From Beta vulgaris subsp. vulgaris (lineage: Eukaryota > Streptophyta > Magnoliopsida > Caryophyllales > Amaranthaceae), in contig NC_079205.1 in assembly GCF_026745355.1 (NCBI RefSeq), positions 36,869,545 through 36,933,544 on the forward strand: 64,000 bases of DNA, in the 5' to 3' direction. The position numbers were made by a program, and so were the translations under genes. The notes beneath the pieces were generated by a model that was given only the letters and a program-made list of their open reading frames with translations, searched no databases and was not told the DNA's origin. Positions 1 to 10,852 of the stretch are shown here, in pieces; the stretch's first letter is position 1, and every line of letters begins with the position of its first letter.

Positions 1-405
1 GGCTGAGAGGAAAGAAAGCAGGAATCCAATATGGTCAAGAGAGGAAATGACCGTAAAAAAGGGGAATGCAAAGAAAAGTTTGATGTGTATACTCAGCTCA
101 CGACCTCAAGGGTGCAAATATACACCATGACCACAGACAGTGATAAATGGCAACGTCCGAAATAGATGTTCCATAAAAATTGTGATAAAAACAAGTGGTA
201 TGATTTCCACGGAGATCACGGACACTAGACGGAGGATTGCAGGCACTTGAAAGATAATTTGGAAATTTGATAAGAAGAGGTTACTTTACTCAGTACAAGG
301 CTCAAACCAGGAATGGGGATCTGAAAAAAACCAACTAATTAGAATATACAGTCGCGGATAGGCGAAATTCACGTCATAAGTGGCGGTCTCGTTCATGGCA
401 GCATC

Positions 406-860
406 ATGAATGGAGCTAAGGCGAGTTTGAAGGAGTTCCGGCATCAAGTGAACTTCAACGAAAGTATGCAATGGAGAAGGCCACCAGTAATGCCGGCCAT
501 GTCGTTCACGTTGGAAGATGCTAAACATGTTATCTACCCTCATGATGACCCTCCGGTTGTCACCTTGAAGGTATCAAACTGCCTTATCCACATAATCCTT
601 GTAGATGGAGGTAGATCCGCAAACATACTTTATCTTTCAACATTTGAAAAACTTATGATTGACCGAGAGCACTTAAAGTGGTCCGATATCCGGTGATAGG
701 ATTCACAGGGGCGTCAATGGTGCCGGATTGGCTTATAACGCTATCGGTCATAGTTGGAGAAAATGAGGAGGCCAGGAATGTCATGACAGAATTACTAGTA
801 GTAGATGTACCGGGAGCGTACAATGCTATAATAGGACGCCCTTTTATCTATCCATGATGT
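406..860 (+). pseudogene. Retrotransposon aspartic protease, broken
   Basis: Positions 406-696 are open and encode the protease core: a VDGGRSANILYLSTFEKL segment corresponds to the usual V-D-G-G-S-S-A-N active-site region of Tat-type proteases, with the catalytic aspartate kept and the first serine changed to arginine. After a frameshift near 694 the C-terminal landmarks continue in another frame: a GFTG motif near 700 and a YNAIIGRPF motif near 818-848, the conserved end of this domain. It cannot yield a complete protease as it stands. Confidence is high for the family and low for any function. Confidence 0.8.
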
Positions 861-1325
861 TCAAGGAGTTGTGGCTACATACCCCTTAATAATGTTGTAC
901 GTTTCTAATGGAGGGACGACAACTAAGTTGAAAGGGAATCAGGAGATGGATAGGTAATGCCACCTAACAACCTTACAACATCCTGCCTGAAGAATTCCAG
1001 TAGAAGACTTGAGTCCGCAAGCGCGGAAACTAAAGAGATCTCAGAGAAAAGCACAAGAAGCAAAACTTGATGACGAAGAAGAGGAACTGATGGAGATCTC
1101 CATGGAGGATTTGGAGTCTCGACCTGATTATGCCGAGACCAAAGCCAGATGGAGAAACGAAGCAAGAGATGTTAGTCGATGACTCGACAAGGACGGTCGC
1201 TGTGGGGACAGACATTGACCTAGAGGTCAAAGTCAACCTGGTGACTCTCTTGTGAGAAACGCTGACATCTTTGTGTTCTTGGCGGATGAGATGCTGGGAA
1301 TAGACCTGGCCGTGATGGTACATCA

Positions 1326-1752
1326 TCTGAACGTCGACAGTGCAGTCCGCCTTGTCAAGCAAAAAAAGAGAGCTTTTTTCCGCTGATGAAAACAAAGCCA
1401 TTAAAGAGGAAGTAGACAAGCTATTAACGACCGATTTCATTGAGCCATGTGATTATCTGAAGTGGTTGGCCAATGTCGTTATGGTTAAAAAATCTAATGG
1501 TCAGTGGAGGATGTGTGTAGACTTCACAAATCTGAATAGAGCTTGCCCGAAAGACTGTTATCCTTTGTCAAAAATAGATCATCTGGTGGACTCCACTAGC
1601 GAGCATGCATTGTTGAGTTTCATGGATGCATTCTCAGGGTACCACCAGATCAGCCTGCTGGAGGCCGACAGAAGAAAAACAGCGCTGATAATAATATGCG
1701 GGGTATATAATTACAAGGCAATGCCATTTGGACTACGAAATGCAGGCGCCAC
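1326..1752 (+). pseudogene. Reverse transcriptase N-terminal half, truncated
   Basis: This is the fingers-palm region of a Ty3/gypsy RT. The reading is open from about 1340 to 1752. It contains the VMVKKSNGQWRMCVDF block, a LNRACPKDCYPL segment, SFMDAFSGYHQI (the first palm motif with its aspartate) and MPFGLRNAGATY. In intact elements GATY is followed by QR and then the YxDD catalytic box. Here it is replaced by unrelated sequence at about 1753, so the catalytic YxDD is absent. The upstream 1100-1330 region matches the usual pre-RT linker but has stops. Confidence 0.85.
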
Positions 1753-3985
1753 ATATCTCCTCCAACCCGAGCAACCTTCTGCTTCCTACAAAAATAAAAT
1801 TCTCTAACCTTCAGCATCATTAAAGTTACTAAAATATTTATCCTCCATTATCACACTTCAACTCTTGTCCATTCTTCTTCAATAGCTTCAGTTTTTGTTG
1901 GTTTTTCGAAGAGGTTATTAGTGTGCTTTGGTTCGCGGTTTCGGGCCGAGAATCGAATCAAAGAGCGATTTTTGGGATTCTTCTTATAGAGTAATCTCAC
2001 CTAATTACTTCTCCTAATCAAGTAAGTCATAATTTTAAGTTTTAATTTCGTATTTGGTTGATTATCTGAATTTGGGGTTTTTGTAAACTAGGGTTCTTCA
2101 ATAAATTTAATTGGGGAAAAAATTCTATTGAACGAAATTTGTGTGATTGGTTTATGATTGATGTTTAATTCGATTTAGTTAACATATTTTCGAGTTGGGC
2201 TTTTAAAATTATTGTTTTCGAAATATGTTCTAAAATTTTTGATATGTTGGATAGTTTCTTAATTGCGTAATTTGAATTATAAGTCCATTATTACAGCAGA
2301 AAAAATTGTATGGAAGTAGTATAAATATGATTGTAGTATAGTGATAATAGGCAAATGTGGTGCTCTTATATGTGTTACCTTTGTTCGGATGGGTTGTTGG
2401 AAATTGTGGAATAGAATGGAGTTGGATTAGTTGTAATTCAGAATGGCGTCAAGTATGAGTAAAATTGTTAAATAATAATATGTAAGAAAACAGTCTTATG
2501 ACCATATATCACCCTGGTTACTATGTCTAACACCTGTGATCACCACTATGTATATCAACCACATCACATTGACTACAAACTTTGGCAAATCATCAGGTCT
2601 TCAACTTGGTTCACATCTAATTTGCTTAAGATATTATTGAACAAATTAAGAAATAGTCTCAACTAGTTTTCTAATCCATCAGATTGGCCAGAATTGGATG
2701 ATAGGCTCAAATGCTCAATAGAAAGTACTATATCTTCAATAAGCTCGGGTAAACGATATTTTCATATCATTATTAGGACCATCTAAGCTTAACCAATTTT
2801 GGTATCTTTGATAGTTAACCTATTGATTTTTGTCATATTTTAGAGTAAGTTTAATTTAATTATGATGCGGTCATAATCAATGAAAGCTCATTAGCTATGT
2901 AGTGTCATTTATAGGTGCATGATGTGAAATATAGTCCAGTGACTTATACTATATTATTATATTATAGATTGTGGCTTCGTAGAGGAATCTTTTTTTACTT
3001 GAGATTGAGATTCATTGATTGTGATTGCTGATAAGGTAAGATTTCTTATTGTGCTTGTATTGATGAGTTTAGAAATTGTTTTACATTGTTTGGAAATTTA
3101 TTTTAACAATGAGATTGTTTTATCAAGTTTATACGTTGAGATTTAAATGGTTCTCGATAATTATATTGAAAGAGTTTATGAGATTATTTATGAGATTTAG
3201 ATTAAAAGGAGGCAGTTCCTCAATGTTACCAAGTTTAATGAAAATGTGGGGTTGTCGTAAGCGGTAGTCCTCGAGTAAGGGAGTATATTGATCAATACTC
3301 TTGCCATTTGTCTTCCTTCTTGGTACGTTATCAAGTTAGGGGTATGCATAATAGGGACTTGGCGTTTATCTTATCTAGTGAGCCTAGCTAGCTCATTGGA
3401 TTTTTATTATTTCCTACTCACAGACTACGAAATGTTATATTTGAAAGTTTTACAGAATAGTTCAGAAAGAAAGAAAGATTGGATTTGAGGTTGTTAGAAA
3501 GTTAAAATATTATATATATAAACTGTACAACTTTTAAATGATTTTGTAAGATATTCTTATATGTCTTACCTGCACATTGAATAGTTTTGTTTCATTACAA
3601 TATTAAGTCTTGCTCAGCCTTTGGCTGATATTACAATGTGTAATGTACAGGGACTTGAAGATAGTTAACTCCGGTTGGGTTAAAGAGTGTGTTGGATCTC
3701 TTTTGATTTAATAAGACTTCCGCTGTTATTTACTTGACTATAAGATTTATATTCTGATTTGTAATAATTAATTTACATTCTATTTAGTTGGTATGTAATA
3801 ATTACTTAAAACTTATTGTTTATTATTATTTTTAATTAGAACCATTAGCCTTGCAGTTATTATTACTAATTATCGCGGCGTAGCACCTTTGGATTTTCGA
3901 GTTTATTTATGTTAAGTTGTTTTTAGATGTATTGGAAATTCAAGGTTGTTAATTACAGAAACTATTTCAAACTAAAATACAGTTT
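1753..3985. other. AT-rich LTR-like sequence, boundaries uncertain
   Basis: There is no gene. A C/T-rich leader-like run (1850-1990) is followed by a GTAAGT-type donor context near 2022. Near 3608 a stretch with the pattern CTCAGCCTTTGGCTGATA resembles the CTGAGCCTCGGCTCATAA stretch in the long LTRs further right (10437). This suggests an old 5'-truncated LTR of the same broad type replacing the RT end. No TG...CA pair or target duplication was found, so the call is tentative. Confidence 0.35.
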
Positions 3986-5536
3986 TCAGGACATAATATT
4001 TTCCAAGATACTATAAAATATATTAATAGAGCCATAGAATTTGCTGACAAATTGAAATTAAAGATAAAAATCAATTACAAAGATTTCTAGTATGCCTTAA
4101 TTATATTTTATATTTTTTTTCCCTAATTTAAGAAAATATTGTTCATGCTTTTACCAAAGATTACGAAAAAATCCTCCAGCATGGTCACCTTAACATACAC
4201 ATATAATACAGACGCGCGTTAAAAGTCAAGTCTCTTCCATATTTAGGTCTCCCAAATCTCAATACATTCATGATAATAGAAACAGATGCATCTGACATGG
4301 GATAAGGGGGCATTCTTAAACAAAAATTACCTGAAAATAAAAATGAGCATATAGTTGGATTTTCACTCAGGTCTATGGTTAGGTTCTAAAAAAAATCAAC
4401 TATTAAAAAAGAGATTTTATCTACTGTCCTTTTTTTTCAAAATTTCAAGATGATCTTTACAACAACACTTTTTTTTTTACTAAGAATAGATTGCAAATCA
4501 ACAAAAGAAATATTACAAAAAGATATTCAAAATATTGTTTTAAAAAAAATCTTCGTCAGATGACAAGCTTACTATCAGTTTTTGATTTTCAAATAGAACT
4601 CATAAAAGGTGAAAATAATTCTCTTCAAGATTTTTTAACTAGAGAATTTTTACAAGGAAAAGGTAATAATAATTAAATTCAATTATGACAGGAAACAAAA
4701 TGACTCAAGATTTTGATAAAGGAAAAGGTATCCAAAACCCGAAGATTATATTATTAGATTTCATAAGCTCCGCCAATCAAGTGAAAAAACATCTTCATCA
4801 GATAAACTCGCTGCATTTTTCGACTTTCCACCTTTACCCTATTCTCAAGCAGTCAAATATCCTTCTCAAAATTTAAACTCAAAATCAAACACTCAAAATT
4901 CTCAATCTTCAAACTCTGAAATACACAAATACATCACTAAACCTCATAAAGGACACTTACTCCTTACTCGTTTTAGAGAAACCCCTCAAATTCCTGAACT
5001 TATCAAATTTACTAATTATCTTTTTCCAATGTATTGGCAATACCCACTTAAACATCCTATTAAACCAAAGGTTCTATGAATTCATACTTGTTGACAATAA
5101 ATCAGTTGAAATCGAGCATACAGAAAAGGCAATTTTATAGTTTAATCAAAATGCAAAATGAAGAAGATCATTCCACAGACGGAATGGGTATTTGCTTATG
5201 TTCCTGAAGAATTCTCGGTCCCTTTTCAACCACAAGAATACAATTACATCGACTATCAAATGACACGGTTTCAAGCATTTTTACTTAGAAGATTCAATCA
5301 TTCACGGTTCTTCAATATGTGTACTCAATGTCCAAAGAATTTCCCATTTTATGAATGATGGCTCTATTTTGGAAGCTCTCAACAAATCTGGATAATAGAA
5401 GTCAAAAATCTTATGAATTCTTCTTCACACATGTACAAACCAACACTCCATATTCCGTAGAACTCTTATATCTTAAAGAGTTAGACGTTCCATGGATAAT
5501 GTCGTGGTCTTATAACATTATTCACTGGTACCCAAC
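3986..5536 (+). pseudogene. Endogenous caulimovirid (plant pararetrovirus) pol remnant, left part
   Basis: This is an old integrated copy of a plant pararetrovirus, heavily broken by stops and frameshifts. Landmarks in order: a short segment like the RT thumb/connection (about 4000-4090), the RNase H entry with an ETDAS motif (about 4279-4293), a subdomain with an Asp-Cys pair (about 4485), and the RNase H end with GENNSLQDFLTREF (about 4609-4650), which is typical of caulimovirids. Downstream, 5158-5355 is open and carries a YNYIDY motif and a WW motif, resembling the region that follows RNase H in florendovirus-like polyproteins. No coat, movement or complete RT domain is seen. It is interrupted at 5537 by a solo LTR and resumes at 7759. 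It could not be functional. Confidence 0.7.
5532..5536. repeat. Target-site duplication CCAAC, left
   Basis: CCAAC directly precedes TGTAACACCCC here and is repeated at 7759-7763 directly after ...ATATTACA, so it marks a 5-bp duplication from LTR insertion. Confidence 0.85.
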
Positions 5537-7758
5537 TGTAACACCCCAAAACTTTGGTTCTAAATCTTTGTAAAACATTCACTTTTCATTAAGATATCTG
5601 ACCAAACCTTTAGGGTGTTACCGCCGCATCTATTGTTAAAAATAAATGCAAAGCTAATTATTACGAATAAAAATTTAACTCACAAACCAAAGTATCAAAA
5701 TAAACCAAACTAAGTTGTCTAATTTATACCAAAACTAAACAATCTCAAATGACAGTACTGTAATGATTATTAAACTAGGTGAACTTAAAACTACAAATTC
5801 ACTCATTGCTGCAACGTAGCCCCTTTCACCAACCTGCACAATATAAATAGGAAGAGAACAAAGGAAAACAAAACACAAAAATTAGCGAAAGCTAAGTAAT
5901 TACAACTCCATCCCGTAAAAATAATAATAATAATAATATTTTAAAAATAATTTTTATAGCATAATACAGACAAATATAAGGTAATACAGACAAGTATAAC
6001 ATAATACAAACAAGTATATAATATGATTAACCATTTCAATTATTCAAGTTTATATGAGTCATACACAACAATTTTAATTATTAGAAGGGAATCGAACGTC
6101 AGTAGGCCGGGACTAATCCCAGTAACCACCTACTTCAACATGGGTCGTCACCCAGATAATTAAGAGTAATGGCCAATATCGTTTTGCACAACGTCCCTAG
6201 TGTGCACACCCCTCACTAATCTAATGGGTATCCGCAATGCGCACCAATAGTATTAGGAGGAAGACAATAAAGAGTTGTAACAAAATAAAATCAAATATTG
6301 TTCATCACCTATGGAGGATCCAAGTCCACAGGCTATTTCCCTCAATAATATTTCCACTTTACGTGATTAATATATTTTTAATAGTTATGACACATCAAGC
6401 ATCACGTTAACATTAACAGGAACATCTTCAGTTCAATAAATAATTTTCACAACTTGACCACTTTATAGAATAATAATAATCAACATCCATAATTTATAGT
6501 AACCAATACGTCCATTATCAAAACCTCATAAAGTCACCATACCAACTTATAGAATCGTTCGAAACATCAATAACTCACTAGTTGTACCTATTAAGTTACA
6601 TTACCAACGTTAATATAATTTCCTTGAATATGGTGATTGCATATGTACATTATATTCCAAAAGTAATAACAAAATACTTGTAGATACATATGTATTATAC
6701 GTAGAAATAATAGGTACTATAAATATAATAATAATAATTTTAGTCATAGTAAATACTAAATACTATTTATGCCACATATATACATCTAATATAAACATAG
6801 AATCACATAATCACATGTATTACACATAGCACATACAATTCCTAACGGGATTCTAGTTGTTGATGGACATTGTGAATTACCTCAAACGCGTCCCAAATAT
6901 AGCAATATCAACTAAAAGTCACCTTCTACGAAGTTTCCGTCTACAACAAATAATATCACCTCAAGTTAGTCACTTAATATAATATCCCGAAAATAATTAA
7001 CCAAAGTTTTACAAGATTAATAATAGCCAAAATCCGAAAACCAAAGGAAGGAGAAAATTTTTAAAAAGAATTTACTTGAAAAAAAACGTGACCCTTGCTT
7101 TGAAAGGAAACCAAAAATTGTACAACTTTTTATAATGAGTGACAGCAAAGTCACACCCACGTGACTTGCTGCACCATTATAGCTTTTCCCCCCGTTTTTG
7201 TTTCTTTTTAAAACCAAAAGCTGAACATTTTTTTTTTGGTGTTTGGCACGTAAGAACCAGAAGAAAGAAGAAAAGAGAAGAAGAAGACAGGTGCCGTACT
7301 CCGGTCAAGTCGCCGGAGTTACGTCGGGTTTTAAATTTTTATATTATTTTTCTGTTTAAAACCTTCGAAAATAACAATGGTGGGTTTTAAATCTGAAATT
7401 TGGAACTTACCAAAGAGATGAAGAAAGTGAATTACGTGAGAATCTTTGGGTGTTTGGGGCATATATATATGTATGTAAATCTAGGGTTTTCACTAAAAGA
7501 TATGTATTTAAAAAAAAATTCAGAATTTTCTTTTCTCTCTTTCTTTTTGAACGAAAAAAATCTGATTTAAAAAAATTCTGATTTCAAAATTTTTTTTTTT
7601 TAAAACATAAAAATCTGATTTAATAAATAAAACAGTTTCATAAAAAAAAATCTGATTTATTGTGATTTTACTTTATTTTTTCAGAATTTTATATTTATAA
7701 AATCTTATTATAACAAAATAAATTCTATAAAATAGTTATAAAAATTTGGGATATTACA
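5537..7758 (-). mobile_element. Solo LTR (2.2 kb), Tekay-like Ty3/gypsy type
   Basis: The left end is TGTAACACCCC and the right end GGGATATTACA, flanked by CCAAC on both sides, so a complete LTR with a perfect 5-bp duplication is present without internal sequence or partner LTR. The minus-strand reading begins TGTAATATCCC and ends GGGGTGTTACA, which fits the style of the two LTR families further right. The stretch at 6090-6260 (inverted) resembles the GGGCACT/GGGACGT-rich stretch of the LTR at 10150-10270. A C/T-rich leader would lie at 7250-7340 on the minus strand. The state is explained by LTR-LTR recombination. It splits the pararetrovirus remnant and so is younger than it. Confidence 0.85.
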
Positions 7759-8094
7759 CCAACACCACTCTCCATGTCTTTGGTACGAGAATCAAGATCA
7801 AATGGTGGGAAAAATTTGTCGTTGACAAATTTTGCTCATTATAGACAGTCCGATACCAAATGGTTGCAGATAATTAACTTATAGAAGCAATCAAAGATAT
7901 TCCAAATCCTCTTACTCCACGAAAAGAAAAGGAAACATAGAAGCCATAAATTCAAGAGTCTGAAATTGACTTAAAAAAGAAATCAAACTTCTTAAAAGAC
8001 AGACCCAACTTTTAATCTGAAATTCAGATGATTCATCCGGCTCATCAGTCTGTTATTCCCTAGTGGACGACCCTTTCAGTGGACCTTGTGCTCA
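7759..8094 (+). pseudogene. Endogenous caulimovirid remnant, right part
   Basis: This continues the pararetrovirus-like sequence interrupted at 5536. A frame near 7790-7825 reads an IKIKWWEKF-like segment, which fits the W/F-rich region after the WW motif at about 5345, followed by lysine-rich sequence with stops. It ends where the 31-bp polypurine-end segment of the next retroelement starts at 8095. It is short and strongly degenerate, and the assignment depends on continuity across the solo LTR. Confidence 0.5.
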
Positions 8095-8125
8095 GAGGAC
8101 GAAACTTTTTCTAAGAGGGGAAGGA

Positions 8126-10836
8126 TGTAATACCCCAAGTTTTACTTTTAATTAATTAATAACTAATCTTAATGATTAAACTAATAGTGAACTAATTTTA
8201 GTAAATAAAAATTTCTAAGTTAATTTCTAAGATATGTTGTTTAATAATTTTAGGATAACAAAGTTCATAAATTAAAATCCTAAGTCTTAGCATCAATCTT
8301 GTAAATGATGTAAGACTTAAGGTTAGCAAAAATTCTGATGGACCCAATGCCCAATGACCAAATCCTTTGAATCCCAAACAAAACAAAAAGGCCTAGTATT
8401 ATTCTCTCCCAAAATCAGAAAATAAAACAAAAATTAAAAGAAAAGCAATAACTCCATCTTCTTCCTCCTCCATACGTGGAAGGACAAGAATGGAGATTTC
8501 TAAACAAAGTCAAAAACCAACTCAATAAACTTAATTAAGTTTTCACTCTCTCAACCATCCTTAATCCACTGGTTTTCTCAAAACCCCTGAATTTAGCCAC
8601 TTGTTTTCTTGAATGGTTTTAGTAATTTAAAATTCCGAAATTCATCTACTGAGATGGAGATTTCTCTATAAATAGGGAAGAATGAATTGTGTTTTTGACA
8701 TCACAAAATCAACAACAATAATTCAGAAATTTACATCAACTAAAAGAATTTGGAACAAAAGTTTTTCAAATCTTTCAACTCCTCTGTTCTTCTGTTTCGG
8801 CCACAACTTCAACCACCACGGTACCACCACCCATCATCAATTTGCCTTTCTGCTGCCGTCGAGCAGGCATAGCCGCCGCCGACCAACCGCCCCAGTCCCC
8901 TCTCCTCTCTCGCGCACTCCGTCGTCGCCTTCGAACCCCTGCACGCCTATTCTCTCTCCTCCTTTCTCCGCCCATTATTCGATGCTATTGCGGCTAGGAA
9001 ACGCGCGTACTGCACCGAAGATCGCCGCCGTGGGTCCGCGCTGCTCGTCGTCGACAACCGAGCCTCGCCGGATTTCTGCCGGAGCTCCATTCCTCTTGCT
9101 GCGACGCCGAGCCACGTTTCTCTCCTGCGTGTGTGTGTGTTTTCTTGGGGTGAGTTTACTACTTTGTTTTTTAAAAAAAAAATGTGACTTTGTATACTAA
9201 ATTCACTAAACCCTTGTTGTTAAATAATGTAAGAGTAGTGGAAGCTTATAACAAAGTTAAGTCATTAATAAATTATAGTTATCTATGTTTAGCAAACACT
9301 AGCTATAGTTAGTTTATGATAAAACATATGCTGTCAAACCCCAAAATATTTAAGTTACAACATGTCTAGTATATATATTCTTAATTTAGTTTAAAAGTCA
9401 TAACACTTATAATTTTAATAACTAACTCACTTGTATGAGTACAACTCTTAAATTCTAAGCTTTTATAACATGATAATATGACTAAATTATGGATAATGCT
9501 TTTAATTTGATTTCTAAGTAATATTTATCGATTATCATGAGATAAGTGTAAAGGTTGTGGATAAACTATTATAACATCAACATATTATGTAATCGTAAAA
9601 TAAGTTAGACTTTATAACTTATAGAAACAATAGTATAAACTAGAATCATACTTAAAGAACACTTATATTAATGTTCTATTAGTTTCTAACTTATAAAAAT
9701 ACTCGTTTTGAAACTTAAAAAGAACTCGTTCCTCGGAGCTCAGTAAGGACGATATCCAGGACATAAGAAGAGGATTATTATTATTACTCTGCAATCAAGG
9801 TAACACCTACTGCTAGTACCCGCAATTCCCTTTAAATGTTTTTATGAACATGAGAACAATGTGATTTAGTGAAAGTTTATCAAAATGTTTATTCTTGAGT
9901 TGCGGGATGATTACTATGATTTATTTGTAAGTACATTTTATGAGTTTTATGAACTGGATGGATTATCATGAGCTATGGTTTATGAAAAGATGATATGAAA
10001 TGATTTTTGCTACCTAAATCATTAAGGTAGAGCTGAGATGAAAGATTGATGATTATCACCTATGAATAATAAAAATTACGGAACATGATAACGTAAAGTG
10101 AAAGAACTGGTTTGCTGAGCTGATTGGCTGTCGTATACGTACCGAGCTGTTTACAAGGGCACTGGCACGTTACTGTTATTAGGGCACTAGCCCATTACTG
10201 GTGTAGGGTAATGCCCGGGACACAGGTTCTTGCACAGTGGTGCATACACATGGCTGGGGGACGTCCCAGAGCTGACTGATTTTGCAGCAACCAGAGTAAA
10301 AATGTATAAAAGGATCAATGGATTATAAAGGTGAAGTTGAATAAATGTTATTTTGACAAATGTTTGAATTATTCTTTCTCCCTGTTTGCAAATAAAATGA
10401 GTTGAAATGAATTTACGTTGCTGGGGTAGTTTGTTACTGAGCCTCGGCTCATAACGTTTTGCTTTTATGTTTTAGGTATGGTCAGACAGTTGAAAGATCG
10501 TTGGTAAAACGGATTTTTGCTAATGAGTGTTAAAGAATCTAGTATGGCACTAATAGTAAGGGTTCGTAAGCTCAAGCTAGAAGCACTGCAAGAGAGAGAG
10601 TTCAGGATGGATCTCGTGTATCGATGCTGTTGTCTGTATTTTATATCTTATGGGCTAGGAAGATTATATTATTATTATGGCTAATGTTGGTGAGTTTTAA
10701 GAATTATATTATCTAAGACTATTTAAGCAATTATTATATTTGTGGGCCCATAACCCACAGGTTTAATTTTTTAGTTTACGCTACCAATTATAAGTTTATG
10801 TGTTTAAATGCGGTTATTAATTTTCGGGGGGTGACA
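8126..10836 (+). repeat. Left LTR of the LARD-like element
   Basis: It begins TGTAATACCCC and ends GGGGGGTGACA. A TATAAATA box lies at 8667-8674. It is followed by a C/T-rich then strongly GC-rich leader (about 8860-9130) and a GGGGTGAGT donor-like site near 9149. The GC-rich part stays open for 172 codons (8682-9200) but has no recognisable domain and is part of the LTR, so it is not called as a gene. Confidence 0.9.
8667..8674 (+). promoter_or_regulatory. LTR promoter TATA box (left copy)
   Basis: TATAAATA lies in the left LTR ahead of the GC-rich leader. The same motif is at the matching place in the right LTR (15091-15098). Its role as the element's promoter is inferred from position. 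Confidence 0.6.
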
Positions 10837-10839
10837 GAA

Positions 10840-10852
10840 TGGTATCAGAGCC
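10840..10852 (+). other. Primer-binding site (initiator tRNA-Met type)
   Basis: TGGTATCAGAGCC begins 3 bp after the left LTR end. It is the standard complement to the 3' end of plant initiator tRNA-Met and fixes the LTR boundary and the plus orientation. Confidence 0.92.

Larger units (their letters stand above)
1..1752 (+). mobile_element. Decayed Ty3/gypsy (Tat-lineage-like) gag-pro-RT fragment
   Basis: The order is the end of gag, protease, a linker and the N-terminal half of reverse transcriptase, all on the plus strand with frameshifts and stops. Around 175-290 the translated pattern resembles the gag/protease spacer of Tat-type elements (His and Cys residues, then a leucine/lysine-rich helix), broken by stops. 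The RT stops abruptly after about 1752, where unrelated LTR-like sequence begins, so integrase and RNase H are missing here. No LTR boundary is visible at the left edge, which the window cuts. Assignment to Tat rather than Athila rests on the remembered style of the protease and RT motifs and is an inference. Confidence 0.85.

Noticed and set aside
8682..9200. 172-codon plus frame and the similar 15273-15724 frames
   Set aside because: They lie inside the LTR pair, are GC-rich leader sequence open on both strands, and contain no domain.
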